Assembly (NCBI GenBank): GCA_029881255.1
Contig: JAOUMY010000011.1
Coordinates: 62,001 to 126,000, forward strand
Source of the DNA: Gammaproteobacteria bacterium
Lineage (GTDB): Bacteria > Pseudomonadota > Gammaproteobacteria > S012-40
Length of the DNA: 64,000 nucleotides
Reading direction: 5' to 3'
The translations under genes and the position numbers were made by a program. Every line of letters starts with the position of its first letter. Position 1 is the first letter of the stretch. The notes below the pieces were generated by a model, which had not been told where the DNA came from, ran no database searches, and was given only the letters and a program-made list of their open reading frames with translations. Shown piece after piece: positions 27,733-38,402 of the stretch.

Positions 27733-27768
27733 CAAAAAAAAAGCACAGCATTTTAAAATGCTGTGCCT
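27733..27768 (-). terminator. Terminator of the ilvI-ilvH-ilvC operon
   Basis: A perfect 12-bp palindrome, GCACAGCATTTT and its complement, is followed on the minus strand by nine T. It is well placed to end the ilv transcript. Confidence 0.9.
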
Positions 27769-27844
27769 TTCAAACTACTAGACTCACCCCTAAAACTTTT
27801 CTTCCACTACATGTCGACAATACACACAGTGAAGAAATAAAGTC

Positions 27845-28867
<1,023 letters not shown>

Positions 28868-28921
28868 TCACCTCAAAATAATAAAATCAAAATCGTTTCA
28901 AACCACAACGTGGTTTTTTAT

Positions 28922-29419
28922 CTAAAGCTGTAAGGTACGCTCGCCACGGGCAATACCAGAAACACCCGAACGCACAACCTCCAGTATCAAATCACCAGCT
29001 ACCGCTTTGAGAAAGGCATCAAGTTTGTCACCCGGTCCTGTCAGCTCTACGGTATAAGTGGTATCCGTTACATCAATAATATTGCCGCGAAAAATATCTG
29101 CCAGACGCATAATCTCTTCACGCTGACCAGCCGATTCAGTCGTACACTTGACCATCATCAACTCGCGTTCGATATGCGGACCTTCTGTCAGATCGATCAA
29201 CTTGACCACGTCTATCAGCTTGTTTAACTGTTTGGTGATCTGCTCAATTATTTCTTCCGAGCCAGTAGTCACAATCGTCATACGCGAAAGCGAAGCATCT
29301 TCTGTCGGCGCTACTGTCAGTGATTCTATATTGTAACCGCGTGCCGAAAACAATCCCGCCACACGTGACAATGCACCGGCCTCATTTTCCATCAACAGAG
29401 AAATGATATGTCTCATCAT
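28922..29419 (-). CDS. ilvH: Acetolactate synthase small (regulatory) subunit
   Basis: Regulatory subunit with an N-terminal ACT domain ([21 protein letters not shown]-type start, [18 protein letters not shown]), which binds valine for feedback inhibition, and a C-terminal ALS_ss_C domain. The 165 residues equal the family norm. The ATG at 29419 overlaps the ilvI stop codon in an ATGATGA junction, giving tight translational coupling. Confidence 0.96.
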   Translation of the reverse strand: MMRHIISLLMENEAGALSRVAGLFSARGYNIESLTVAPTEDASLSRMTIVTTGSEEIIEQITKQLNKLIDVVKLIDLTEGPHIERELMMVKCTTESAGQREEIMRLADIFRGNIIDVTDTTYTVELTGPGDKLDAFLKAVAGDLILEVVRSGVSGIARGERTLQL

Positions 29420-31134
29420 GCCAACTCCCTATCCGAAGACATACGCATTTCGTGATGCGCCTTGCCTGCTTCAACCATGGGGTAAACATTCTCAGACTGG
29501 TCTGTAATGAAATCCATAAACACTAAACGATCTTTCATCTTAAAGGCTTCTTTCAAAGCGTCTTCAACATCGCCTGGCTTTTCGATACGCATACCGACAT
29601 GGCCATAGGCCTCGGCCAGTTTCATAAACTCAGGCAAGGCATCCATATAAGACATGGAGTAACGACCTTCATAGGTAAACTCCTGCCACTGACGCACCAT
29701 ACCCAGGTAGCGATTATTCAGATTGATAATCTTCAGCGGCAACATGTATTGCTTACACGTGGACAGCTCCTGGATACACATCTGAATACTGCCTTCGCCG
29801 GTAACCACCGCCACAGGCTTATTCGGATGCGCCAATTGTACGCCCATTGCCGCCGGCAGACCAAAGCCCATAGTGCCCAGACCACCGGAGTTTATCCAAC
29901 GACGAGGCTTATCAAACTTATAAAACTGCGCCGCCCACATCTGGTGCTGTCCAACGTCGGAGGTCACAAAGGCATCGCCCTTGGTGACTTCCCACATTTT
30001 TTCGATAACAAACTGTGGCTTGATCAGTTCACTGCTGCGGTTGTAATACAAACACTCTTTGGCGCGCCACTCTTCGATCTGCGCCCACCACTTGTCCAGC
30101 GATTCCTTGTCCGCTTTTTTGCGTGACGTTTTAAGCGCCTTATTGATATCCGTAAGTACGCGTTTAACATCACCAACAATCGGAATATCGACTTTTACGG
30201 TTTTTGAAATCGACGCGGGATCGATATCCACATGGACTATCTTCGCGGTGGGACAGAACTCGGCGAGTTTGCCGGTAACACGATCGTCGAAACGCGCACC
30301 GATCGCGATCAACACGTCACACTCATGCATAGCCATATTGGCTTCATAGGTTCCGTGCATACCCAACATACCCACGAACTGCTTATCCGTAGCGGGATAG
30401 GCACCCAGGCCCATCAAGGTATTGGTAATCGGATAATTCAAATACTGGGTAAACTCGACCAGCTCTTTCGAGGCATTGCTCAGCACCACGCCGCCACCGG
30501 TATAAACCATCGGGCGACGCGCAGATAAAATCAGCTCAACCGCACGCTTGATCTGTCCCGGATGCCCCTTGACTACCGGATTGTACGAGCGCATACGCAC
30601 ACTCTTGGGATGCTCGTATGGAATCTTGATGCGCGGATCGGTCACATCCTTAGGAATGTCCACCACAACCGGGCCCGGACGGCCAGTCGTCGCAATATAA
30701 AATGCCTTTTTCAGCGTCATCGCCAGGTCTTCGACGTTTTTGACCAGGAAATTGTGTTTAACACAAGGGCGTGTAATACCAACGGAATCCACTTCCTGGA
30801 AGGCATCACTACCGATAACCGGTGTGGGAACCTGACCGGTGATAATGACCATCGGAATCGAGTCCATGTAAGCGGTCGCGATACCGGTGATAGCGTTTGT
30901 CGCTCCTGGCCCAGAAGTTACCAGACACACACCGGGTTTGCCGGTAGAACGCGCATAACCATCGGCCGCATGCGTGGCTGCCTGTTCGTGGCGTACCAGT
31001 ACGTGTTCGACATCGCTTTGATTGTAGATCGCGTCATATATATGTAGTACCGCGCCACCGGGATATCCAAAGACGTATTTAACGCCCTCGTCTTTTAAAA
31101 ATCTGATGAGTATTTCAGCACCGCTGAGTTCCAC
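29416..31134 (-). CDS. ilvI: Acetolactate synthase large subunit
   Basis: ThDP- and FAD-dependent enzyme that joins pyruvate with pyruvate or 2-oxobutyrate, the entry to valine, leucine and isoleucine synthesis. The catalytic Glu lies in [19 protein letters not shown] and mid-domain motifs follow, and the ThDP-Mg segment reads GEGSIQM with [14 protein letters not shown] downstream. The 572 residues are usual. It starts with GTG at 31134 behind AGGAGAA. The leader can fold onto this site. Confidence 0.96.
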   Translation of the reverse strand: MELSGAEILIRFLKDEGVKYVFGYPGGAVLHIYDAIYNQSDVEHVLVRHEQAATHAADGYARSTGKPGVCLVTSGPGATNAITGIATAYMDSIPMVIITGQVPTPVIGSDAFQEVDSVGITRPCVKHNFLVKNVEDLAMTLKKAFYIATTGRPGPVVVDIPKDVTDPRIKIPYEHPKSVRMRSYNPVVKGHPGQIKRAVELILSARRPMVYTGGGVVLSNASKELVEFTQYLNYPITNTLMGLGAYPATDKQFVGMLGMHGTYEANMAMHECDVLIAIGARFDDRVTGKLAEFCPTAKIVHVDIDPASISKTVKVDIPIVGDVKRVLTDINKALKTSRKKADKESLDKWWAQIEEWRAKECLYYNRSSELIKPQFVIEKMWEVTKGDAFVTSDVGQHQMWAAQFYKFDKPRRWINSGGLGTMGFGLPAAMGVQLAHPNKPVAVVTGEGSIQMCIQELSTCKQYMLPLKIINLNNRYLGMVRQWQEFTYEGRYSMSYMDALPEFMKLAEAYGHVGMRIEKPGDVEDALKEAFKMKDRLVFMDFITDQSENVYPMVEAGKAHHEMRMSSDRELA

Positions 31135-31192
31135 GCCGTTCTCCTGCGCCTATTGTTGGTTAAGTTTTAACCGGATCAATACCGGAACGGCG
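31132..31192 (-). promoter_or_regulatory. Leader stem that would cover the ilvI ribosome-binding site and start
   Basis: CGCCGTTC in the ilvI leader (minus strand, 31192-31185) is perfectly complementary to GAACGGCG at 31141-31134, which spans the end of the AGGAGAA ribosome-binding site and the first G of the GTG start. Between the arms lie two smaller hairpins, CCGG-TATTGAT-CCGG and GGTTAA-AAC-TTAACC. The same stretch encodes an 11-codon ORF beginning at ATG 31194. A role in translation control is inference. Confidence 0.4.
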
Positions 31193-31260
31193 CATATTAC
31201 TGCAAAAAAAAACCGATGGCACTTTATTTTGTACTCTCTGAGAGAAAAGTGGGGTAAAGA

Positions 31261-31288
31261 TAGATATTATTAGTCTATTCTATGTCAA
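31261..31288 (-). promoter_or_regulatory. Sigma-70 type promoter for ilvIHC
   Basis: The minus strand reads TTGACA at 31288-31283, a 16-base spacer, and TATCTA at 31266-31261. The -35 is a full consensus match and the -10 is weak, which suggests help from an activator. Transcription from here gives a leader of about 120 bases. Confidence 0.6.
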
Positions 31289-31314
31289 TTGTGGGAAATC
31301 GATATCCGTCCATC

Positions 31315-31333
31315 TATTACCAAGGGGGTAATA
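31315..31333. promoter_or_regulatory. Inverted repeat upstream of the ilvI promoter, possible activator site
   Basis: TATTACC-AAGGG-GGTAATA is a perfect 7-bp dyad 27 bases upstream of the ilvI -35 box. Its T-N11-A-like form and position would suit a LysR-type activator, but the regulator is unknown. The divergent DUF3579 gene could also respond to it. Confidence 0.4.
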
Positions 31334-31492
31334 CCGCTTTGTTGTTGATTTGTTGTAGAATATGCGCCTGTTTTTAGGACACCTCTGAGTGAAATTCATC
31401 CTGACGCCTGCATACCGACAACTCATCCAATCCTGGTTGATATCTGCCAGACAGGCGAAGAAACTAATTCCGGTTATATCAACTTGCGATTA

Positions 31493-31795
31493 ATGACAGA
31501 ACCCCTAACCCAACAAGGCGTCATCATCATACAGGGCGTCACCCGCGACGGTCGAAAATTTCGTCCGTCTGACTGGGCCGAGCGCATGAGTGGCATGTTG
31601 TCGACTTTTGGCAAGGACCACCGCATACATTATTCGCCCTTGCTCAAACCGATATCCTTCGGCGGCGCCAAAAGCGTGGCTTTGCATTGCTCGCTTTTAG
31701 AGACGCACCCAGGTATCTACAATCAATTAATTGATTTCGCACGTCGCAACGAGCTGGTAGTCGTTGACGAATCAGGAAAAGAAATCGAGATGTAA
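31493..31795 (+). CDS. DUF3579 domain protein
   Basis: The 100-residue protein matches the DUF3579 family: IIIQGVTRDGRKFRPSDWAERMSG at the N-terminus, then YSPLLKP and a C-terminal FARRNELVV block. The family is small, cytoplasmic and without assigned function. The ATG at 31493 (MTEPLTQQG) is preferred over the TTG at 31484. It ends five bases from the convergent carbonic anhydrase gene. Confidence 0.88.
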   Translation: MTEPLTQQGVIIIQGVTRDGRKFRPSDWAERMSGMLSTFGKDHRIHYSPLLKPISFGGAKSVALHCSLLETHPGIYNQLIDFARRNELVVVDESGKEIEM

Positions 31796-31800
31796 ACCGC

Positions 31801-32430
31801 CTATGCCTCGACGAAAGTCGAGTCGACTTCCTCTTCACCGCTCAGGCAAACACCCAGGTCGCGCAAGATTCCGTCATTGATGTTGTATATCCAGCCATGC
31901 AATGTGAGTTCCTGGCCTCGCGCCCAGGCATTACTCACGACATCGGTTCGCGCAGTATTTAATAACTGGCGCAACACATTCAGTTCGCACAAGGTATCGA
32001 TCTGGTCCAGACGCGTACTGAGTTTATCTATGGTGTCGCGATGCTGCTGCAATACTTCGCGCACGCTGCGCAGCCATTTGTGTATTCTTCCGGATGTGTT
32101 GCCATCCAGAGCTGCCGCCACCCCACCGCACCCATAGTGACCACACACTATAATATGTTTCACCTTGAGCACATCGACGGCGTATTCAATCACCGACAGA
32201 CAATTTGGATCATCAAGATAGACAAGATTGGCCACGTTGCGGTGAACAAATAACTCACCTGGCAACATACCAACAATTTCGTTTGCGGGCACACGACTAT
32301 CTGCGCAACCTATCCATAGGTATTGCGGTGCCTGCTGCCCGGACAATTTGGCAAAAAACTCGGGATCAATTCCCTTTATTTTTTGGGCCCAACGCTTGTT
32401 GTTTTCAAACAGCTCCGGGAGATTTAACAT
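31801..32430 (-). CDS. can: Beta-class carbonic anhydrase
   Basis: Zinc enzyme that interconverts CO2 and bicarbonate in the cytoplasm. The zinc ligands Cys42, His98 and Cys101 and the Asp44-Arg46 dyad are all present (CADSR and GHYGCGG) at the same numbers as in E. coli Can. The 209 residues fit the family. Bicarbonate supply to carboxylases is the expected role. The inositol-phosphatase-family gene lies 29 bases upstream on the same strand. Confidence 0.95.
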   Translation of the reverse strand: MLNLPELFENNKRWAQKIKGIDPEFFAKLSGQQAPQYLWIGCADSRVPANEIVGMLPGELFVHRNVANLVYLDDPNCLSVIEYAVDVLKVKHIIVCGHYGCGGVAAALDGNTSGRIHKWLRSVREVLQQHRDTIDKLSTRLDQIDTLCELNVLRQLLNTARTDVVSNAWARGQELTLHGWIYNINDGILRDLGVCLSGEEEVDSTFVEA

Positions 32431-32459
32431 GCAGCCTCGTATTCCTCAGTAGTTAGTAC

Positions 32460-33245
32460 TTATTTATTTTCCATCAACCACTCGCGCCATTCATCAAACA
32501 AACGTTTGTCTGAGGAAGCGACTGCAGAGCGCGGCTCCATCGTGCCGACAAATACTGGCTCGCCGGAGAGTGTGCAGGCATGCCCACCGCTTTCGAGCAT
32601 GATGAGATAGCCGGCCGCATAATCCCATAACTTTTGCCGCCCATGCAAATACAAATGCCCCCGCCCGCACGCCATCCAGCACCAGTCGAGGGCAACAGAA
32701 CCAAAACTCCGTTGAGAGCTAAACGGTGGCGCTTTGATCATGCGCTCTAATAAAACTTCGGGCAGACGCTTGTAATCAACGATAGCAACAGATTTACGCA
32801 ACGGGACTTCTATAGGATCGTTTTTGATGGGCTGACCATTGAGAAACGCGCCTTTACCCCGCTCGGCCATAAAACATTCTTCGCGCATGGGATCGTAGAC
32901 CACTCCCATTTGCAACTGTCCGTCCTTGATAAACGTCAGCGATACCGAAAAATAGGGAATGCCTGCGGCAAAATTACTGGTACCGTCCAGAGGATCCAAA
33001 ACCCACAAACCCTGGTCAGAGGCCTTAAACAAGTCCTCGTGCTGTTGTTTGCTCATTTCTTCACCGAGAAACGCGTATTGTGGCCACACTTTTTTCAGCT
33101 CCTCGGAAATGCGTTTTTGCATTACCAAATCGGCATCTGTGATGTAGCTACCATCACTCTTCAGCCGATGCGAGACATTCTGATAACGGGGACAGATTTC
33201 CTCAATGGCGACACGTTTAACGATGTTAGCAACAGAATCCAGCAT
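32460..33245 (-). CDS. Inositol monophosphatase family protein (SuhB-like)
   Basis: Mg-dependent phosphatase of the FIG superfamily. The motifs GEEMSK, DPLDGTSNF and LWDYAAGYLI carry the metal-binding acids. The ORF opens at a TTG at 33260, but the ATG at 33245 (MLDSVANIVKRVA) matches the family start. Members hydrolyse inositol phosphates or act like SuhB in ribosome biogenesis; the substrate here is not certain. Confidence 0.9.
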   Translation of the reverse strand: MLDSVANIVKRVAIEEICPRYQNVSHRLKSDGSYITDADLVMQKRISEELKKVWPQYAFLGEEMSKQQHEDLFKASDQGLWVLDPLDGTSNFAAGIPYFSVSLTFIKDGQLQMGVVYDPMREECFMAERGKGAFLNGQPIKNDPIEVPLRKSVAIVDYKRLPEVLLERMIKAPPFSSQRSFGSVALDWCWMACGRGHLYLHGRQKLWDYAAGYLIMLESGGHACTLSGEPVFVGTMEPRSAVASSDKRLFDEWREWLMENK

Positions 33246-33372
33246 ATTATTGATTGACAAAGGATAGAATTAGTCTTGTACTTTACAGTGAAACAGCAGT
33301 TAGGTCGAGCGAATTGCTCGGCGAAAAGCTTAAAAAGTATCGAACGGTTGACGATAAAGGAGGGACGGAAAG

Positions 33373-33717
33373 ATGCCGCTGATGAAAATGGAATGCAATA
33401 TCAAAATAGAAGCGATACAAAAGAATAGCCTTTTGCAGAAGATGTCGGACTTGACCTCTCGAATACTCGGCAAACCAGAGAGTTATGTGATGTGTATTCT
33501 GGAGGACGGCAAAAACATGAGCTTTGCTGGAAATAGCGAACCGGCATGTTATGTGGAGTTTAAAAGCCTGGGCTTGCCAGAAGATAAAACCCAGGATTTA
33601 TCCAAGGCCATTTGCGAACAGATTTCCGAAAACATCGGGATTACATCCGGACGCATATATATTGAATTTTCCAATGCCCAGCGCCATCTTTGGGGTTGGA
33701 ATAACGGGACATTTTAG
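33373..33717 (+). CDS. MIF-family tautomerase (phenylpyruvate tautomerase-like)
   Basis: A bacterial homologue of macrophage migration inhibitory factor. Pro2, the catalytic base after Met removal, is present. GKPESYVMCILEDG corresponds to GKPPQYIAVHV of MIF, NSEPACYVEFKSLG to the SSEPCA region, and the C-terminus WGWNNGTF is diagnostic. The 114 residues equal MIF length. AAGGAGGG precedes the ATG. The natural substrate in bacteria is unknown. It is followed after two bases by a membrane protein gene. Confidence 0.92.
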   Translation: MPLMKMECNIKIEAIQKNSLLQKMSDLTSRILGKPESYVMCILEDGKNMSFAGNSEPACYVEFKSLGLPEDKTQDLSKAICEQISENIGITSGRIYIEFSNAQRHLWGWNNGTF

Positions 33718-33719
33718 AC

Positions 33720-34190
33720 ATGTTTAAAACGTTGCTCTATTTAGGTTTATATGGGTCAATCGCCAGCATTGGCTGGTTTATTTATGATTCAATGGAAAAT
33801 AACGAAAAACCCATGCAGGAAATCCAGGCGCGTATCAATACGCTGACCAACAAACTATCTGAGGGCGACAATAAAGTCATATATCGTTGGAAAGGCGACA
33901 AAGGACAATGGGTTTATGGCAATAAAGTACCCAAAGATCGCGCGCATCTTGCGGAAGAATATGATTACAGAAAAGAGCTGGAATTATTGAGATCCCTGCC
34001 TAAAGAGGCCTTACCAGTTCAATCGAATATACAGGGCGAGGAAAAAGAAGTTCCAACCGGTGAAGGCTTTGTTATTCCCGGCATTCCAAGCCTGGATCAG
34101 GTCGCCAAATTACTGGAAGGCTCAACCAACATAGAACAAAAGCAACAAGAGCGGCTCAATAGAATCGACAGAGCGCTGCAGGAACAGTAG
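33720..34190 (+). CDS. Membrane-anchored protein with DUF4124-like motif
   Basis: One N-terminal transmembrane helix (about residues 4-22) anchors a periplasmic or cytoplasmic domain of 130 residues. The segment VIYRWKGDKGQWVYGNKVPKD resembles the DUF4124 pattern (YRW-D-G-x-x-Y-P). The C-terminus is Gln/Arg-rich and probably helical. Function unknown. The start codon lies two bases after the tautomerase stop, so the two are cotranscribed. Confidence 0.78.
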   Translation: MFKTLLYLGLYGSIASIGWFIYDSMENNEKPMQEIQARINTLTNKLSEGDNKVIYRWKGDKGQWVYGNKVPKDRAHLAEEYDYRKELELLRSLPKEALPVQSNIQGEEKEVPTGEGFVIPGIPSLDQVAKLLEGSTNIEQKQQERLNRIDRALQEQ

Positions 34191-34257
34191 CGCCACACTT
34201 TTTTCGCAACTCCAATCAACGTTATACTGGAGCGCAATTGAAAAGGACTTTGCCACC

Positions 34258-35244
34258 ATGCGCGCGCTCTGGATCGAAAATCGACATATTTCTTTCAAAG
34301 AAAATCTACCACTCCCTGAACCAGCAATTGGCGAAGCGCTAATACGACCTCGTTTAGCAGGTATCTGTGGAACCGACATACAATTATCGAAAGACTATTA
34401 CGAGTTTTGCGGTATACCGGGGCACGAATTCGTTGGTGAAGTCATCGACGCGCCAGAAAACGAAGAATGGACAGGCCGTAGAGTTGTCGGTGAAATCAAT
34501 ATCTCGTGCGAAAAATGCGCGATGTGTTTGCAGGGTTTGAATCGACACTGTGAGCAAAGACGCGTGCTTGGGATACGCAACCAGGCAGGTGTGTTCGCCG
34601 AACGCTTTGTGTTACCCATTCGAAACCTACATGTCGTACCAGATACTATTGATGACGCCGACGCAGTTTATGTGGAACCCCTGGCCGCTATTCTGCGCAT
34701 ACGTGAGCAAGTAAACATAGAAAAACAAACTTCGGTATTAATTATCGGCGCGGGAAAACTGGGACTGTTGGCAGCTTTAGCCTTAAAGCAATATAGCAAC
34801 AACATTTGTGTAATCGCGTTTTACGAATACCAACGTCAGTTGTTGTCACGCATAGGAGTTGAATATCTGGAACACCTGCGTGAGAACCGTCAACTATGGG
34901 ATGTGGTCATCGATGTCACGGGCTCACCAAGTGGTTTTAATGATGCATTATCAGCAGTACGCCCCCAGGGCAGCGTCGTCGTCAAAAGCACTTACGCCGA
35001 CACCATCAAAACTCACCTGTCACGTATAGTCGTCGACGAAATCAGCATCATTGGTTCACGCTGCGGGCCTTTTGCACCTGCGCTTGAATTATTGTCACAA
35101 GGGCTCAAACCTTTGCTACTTACCCATAGCGTCTTCGAATTTGAAAATGCGATTGAGGCCTTTCGTTGTGCGCAGAAAAAAGGTGTGACCAAGGTAATAA
35201 TCGATTTCGCCCGTTTAGAGTGGAATTTTACGCAGCGTTTGTAA
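34258..35244 (+). CDS. Zinc-dependent alcohol dehydrogenase (MDR family)
   Basis: Medium-chain dehydrogenase/reductase. The catalytic zinc ligands are in GICGTD (Cys37) and GHEF (His-Glu), and the structural zinc cysteines are in CEKCAMCLQGLNRHC. The NAD(P) Rossmann loop is IIGAGKLGLLAAL near residue 165. The 328 residues are a little short because the N- and C-terminal edges are reduced. The substrate is not readable. Its last 30 bases overlap the 3' end of the convergent ybbP-like gene. Confidence 0.9.
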   Translation: MRALWIENRHISFKENLPLPEPAIGEALIRPRLAGICGTDIQLSKDYYEFCGIPGHEFVGEVIDAPENEEWTGRRVVGEINISCEKCAMCLQGLNRHCEQRRVLGIRNQAGVFAERFVLPIRNLHVVPDTIDDADAVYVEPLAAILRIREQVNIEKQTSVLIIGAGKLGLLAALALKQYSNNICVIAFYEYQRQLLSRIGVEYLEHLRENRQLWDVVIDVTGSPSGFNDALSAVRPQGSVVVKSTYADTIKTHLSRIVVDEISIIGSRCGPFAPALELLSQGLKPLLLTHSVFEFENAIEAFRCAQKKGVTKVIIDFARLEWNFTQRL

Positions 35245-37722
35245 CGGCGGCTTGGATACAACACCACGACTACCGATCATGCCTGCCAGCCCAACACCGA
35301 CACCGCCGCCAATCAAACCGATCAGCCAGACCTCGACATTAAAATACATGGGCATATTCAACACGAACCTGGCAATGACCAGGGCCAATACACTGGCAAC
35401 TATCGCTGCCAATATACCCGCGAGCACGCCGAGCATAATAAATTCGGAAGACATCGCCTGTAAGATTTGTTTACGCTGCCCTCCCAAGGTTCTCAATAAT
35501 GCATTCTCTAACAGACGCTCATCATGGGTTGCCTGTATACCGGCGTATAACACCATCAGTCCTGCCAACAAGGTAAATACAAACACATATTCCACCGCCA
35601 TCGACACGCGCGCGATAATCGCACGCACATGGGTCATGATTGATGCCACATCAAACACGGTAATCGACGGAAACACTTGCGCCATTTCGTTGAGTACGCG
35701 GTACTGATCGGGTGGCAAATAAAAGTTTGTCATATAGGTTTGCGGAAAACTGTCCACTACACCCGGATTGACGACAACAAAAAAATTGGCTTTGAATGAA
35801 TCCCAGTTAACTTTTCGAATATTGACGACCTCTGCCGTAAATGTGTCTCCTGCAACGCTAAACGTCAGTATATCGCCCATGCCCACACCCAGTGTTTTTG
35901 CAATCCCCTCCTCCATGGAAACCCAGGGCTTGCCCTTATCAGACTCCGTCCACCAGCTACCTTCTAGCAAAATATTGTCGGGCGACATTGCTGTCGAATA
36001 GGACAAATTGAATTCTCGCTCCACCAGTCGTTGTGCGCGCTCATTCGTATAGTCTTTTTCCGAAATCTCCTTTTCGTTCAATCTTATTAAACGCCCACGT
36101 ATCATCGGATAAAACTCTGGTACGGATAATTTTTGCTCACGAAAAAATCGCTGCATGGGCTCAACATTATCGGGCGGGATATTGATAATAAATCGATTCG
36201 GCGCGTCCTGCGGCAAAGTGTCCTGCCATTCATTGAGCAAATCACCGCGAATTATTGTGAGCAGGAGTAAAACCATAATGCCAAGACCAAAGGCAACAAT
36301 CTGTACCACACTGGCCGCTGGACGACGCGCAACATTGGCCATACCGAACAACCATGCGCCACCGCCTCGCTCGCGAGTGGTGCGGATAAAACGCACCAGC
36401 AACCAGGCAACAAATGTCAGAAAAAGCAGTGCGGCGAACGTACCGGCGACCATATAGATACCCAATTGAACATCACCTGCCTGCAATACCATTAACACCG
36501 CTAATACGATTGCACCAAGCGCATACGTCATAAAGCCTGGAGCACCCAGCGCCCCCAGGTCACGGCGCAGCACACGTAAGGCAGGCACGCTGCTCAATTG
36601 CAGCAAAGGCGGCAGCGCGAATCCGAGCAAGGTCACCATGCCGGTGGCAATACCGAGTATTGCCGGCATAAAACCAGGCATGGGGAGATTGACTCCGACC
36701 AATGATCCCAGGACGCTAACCAATAATTGATGTGTAACAAAACCAATCACGCAACCCGTGATGCTACCTAATACACCCAGAATAAGCATTTGTAGAAAAA
36801 AAATACGTGATACCGTCCCATGCGTGGCACCGACGCAACGCATAATGGCGCAATGATCAAGGTGTCGCTGGGCGAAACGACGTGCTGCAAGCGCAATTGC
36901 AACCCCAGCCAGAATAACGCTTGTCAACGCCGCCAGGCCGAGAAATTGTTGCGCACGTTCAAGTGCCGTACGAATTTCTGGTCGCGCGTCCTGGATTCCC
37001 TGTACGCGCACACCTCGCTGCAGGTTGTCATCGACAAATTGGCGAAACGTCTGGACGCGTGAGCTTTCACCACTGATGAGCAGGTTGTAACTAACGCGTG
37101 ACCCTTCCTGCACCAGTTGCGTTGCGAGCAGGTCTTGCTGATTAATCAGAATACGAGGCGCGATTGCCATGATATCGCCACCGCGTCCGGGTTCAGAACT
37201 GAGTATGGCGTCGACGCGAAACTCTTTTGCCCCAAGCGAAACACTATCACCAACTTTTATATTGAGGCTGGAAAACATGCGCGGTTCCAACCAAACGCTG
37301 CCCGGCGCCGGAACACTATCGATTACTTCGTCGGGCGCGAATAACTCGCGTGCAATTCGTAAATTTCCACGCAATGGATAACTTTCATCAACGGCCTTGA
37401 GCGAGCCAAGTTGATTACCCTCGTCACTTACCGCCATACTGGGAAAGCTGACGTTTTCTGAAGTGCGCAATTTCATACGTAAGGCTTCGTCGCGAAACCG
37501 GGTATCAATCGGGTGGTCGCTGCTAATGACGACATCAGCGCCGAGTAACTCATTGGCCTGTTGCTGTAAGGCAAGATGGATACGGTCAGTAAAAAAACCC
37601 ACAGAGGTAATGGCAGCAACCGCGACAAGTATCGCTGCAAGCAGTACACGCAATTCTCCGGATCGCCAATCACGGCGCAAAAAGCGCAAAGCCATTCTGA
37701 ATGTCGGCGCACGTACGCTCAT
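35215..37722 (-). CDS. ybbP: FtsX-like ABC transporter permease (YbbP family)
   Basis: An 835-residue integral membrane protein with two FtsX repeats and large periplasmic domains, as in YbbP. The first helix is near residues 25-45; clusters of helices occur around 255-440 and 460-490, and the final group is in the last 150 residues. It forms a transporter with the ATPase encoded four bases upstream (overlap ATGA). YbbAP with the divergent lysophospholipase/thioesterase TesA is a conserved module, thought to handle hydrophobic compounds in the envelope. Confidence 0.93.
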   Translation of the reverse strand: MSVRAPTFRMALRFLRRDWRSGELRVLLAAILVAVAAITSVGFFTDRIHLALQQQANELLGADVVISSDHPIDTRFRDEALRMKLRTSENVSFPSMAVSDEGNQLGSLKAVDESYPLRGNLRIARELFAPDEVIDSVPAPGSVWLEPRMFSSLNIKVGDSVSLGAKEFRVDAILSSEPGRGGDIMAIAPRILINQQDLLATQLVQEGSRVSYNLLISGESSRVQTFRQFVDDNLQRGVRVQGIQDARPEIRTALERAQQFLGLAALTSVILAGVAIALAARRFAQRHLDHCAIMRCVGATHGTVSRIFFLQMLILGVLGSITGCVIGFVTHQLLVSVLGSLVGVNLPMPGFMPAILGIATGMVTLLGFALPPLLQLSSVPALRVLRRDLGALGAPGFMTYALGAIVLAVLMVLQAGDVQLGIYMVAGTFAALLFLTFVAWLLVRFIRTTRERGGGAWLFGMANVARRPAASVVQIVAFGLGIMVLLLLTIIRGDLLNEWQDTLPQDAPNRFIINIPPDNVEPMQRFFREQKLSVPEFYPMIRGRLIRLNEKEISEKDYTNERAQRLVEREFNLSYSTAMSPDNILLEGSWWTESDKGKPWVSMEEGIAKTLGVGMGDILTFSVAGDTFTAEVVNIRKVNWDSFKANFFVVVNPGVVDSFPQTYMTNFYLPPDQYRVLNEMAQVFPSITVFDVASIMTHVRAIIARVSMAVEYVFVFTLLAGLMVLYAGIQATHDERLLENALLRTLGGQRKQILQAMSSEFIMLGVLAGILAAIVASVLALVIARFVLNMPMYFNVEVWLIGLIGGGVGVGLAGMIGSRGVVSKPPLQTLRKIPL

Positions 37723-38402
37723 GTTGTCTGCACCAGTTCACCGGCCTCAAGCACCAAGCGACGCTGACAACGACTGGCGAGTGCCTGGTCATGCGTCACC
37801 AACACCAAAGTCGTTCCAGACTCGCGGTTGAGTTCAAACAACAAATCCACGATTGTTTGCCCTGTACGCGCGTCGAGGTTTCCAGTGGGTTCATCGGCTA
37901 ACAACAATTTCGGATCTGGCGCGAAGGCACGCGCAATTGCTACCCGTTGTTGTTCACCACCCGACAGTTGACGAGGATAATGATGCACGCGTTTCTCAAG
38001 TCCAACGCGGGTGAGCTCTGCCATCGCCTTGTCACGCGCATTCGGCGCATTTAACAATTCCAGCGGCAACATCACATTTTCCAACGCTGTCAAACTGGGT
38101 AATAACTGGAATGATTGAAACACGAAACCGATGAGTTGTCCGCGCAACAAGGCACGTCCATCTTCGTCAAGCCGGAAAAAATCTTCGCCGTTTAGCACAA
38201 CCTTTCCTGAGCTTGGCACATCCAATCCCGCAAGTATTCCGAGCAAAGTCGATTTACCCGCACCAGACGTACCGATAATTGCGACAGACTCGCCGGTTTG
38301 AATCGTGAATTGAATATCCTTTAAGATGTCCAAACTGCCGTCAGGACTGGCAACGCTTTTGCCCAGTCTTTCGACATTGATAAGAGGTGTTTGTGTATTC
38401 AT
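37719..38402 (-). CDS. ybbA: ABC transporter ATPase (YbbA family)
   Basis: LolD/MacB-type ATPase: Walker A GTSGAGKST, Q-loop FQSFQLLPSLTALEN, signature LSGGEQQRVAIARA, Walker B LLLADEPTGNLD and the His switch LVTHD. The ATG at 38402 (MNTQTPLINVERLG) gives the family length of about 228; the longer open frame to 38474 runs into the divergent tesA. Its start codon shares bases with the tesA start codon (CATG). It pairs with the downstream permease. Confidence 0.94.
   Translation of the reverse strand: MNTQTPLINVERLGKSVASPDGSLDILKDIQFTIQTGESVAIIGTSGAGKSTLLGILAGLDVPSSGKVVLNGEDFFRLDEDGRALLRGQLIGFVFQSFQLLPSLTALENVMLPLELLNAPNARDKAMAELTRVGLEKRVHHYPRQLSGGEQQRVAIARAFAPDPKLLLADEPTGNLDARTGQTIVDLLFELNRESGTTLVLVTHDQALASRCQRRLVLEAGELVQTT

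Larger units (their letters stand above)
31135..31492. other. 358-base divergent region between ilvI and the DUF3579 gene
   Basis: It contains the ilvI leader (RBS-covering stem, 11-codon ORF and a nine-T run on the minus strand), the ilvI promoter and the TATTACC/GGTAATA dyad. On the plus side TAGAAT at about 31355 may be the -10 of the DUF3579 gene. I see no other gene. Confidence 0.5.

Noticed and set aside
31141-31260. Classical ilv attenuator with a leader peptide rich in Ile, Val and Leu
   Set aside because: The only leader ORF has 11 codons with one Ile and one Val, and the nine-T run is not preceded by a strong GC stem.
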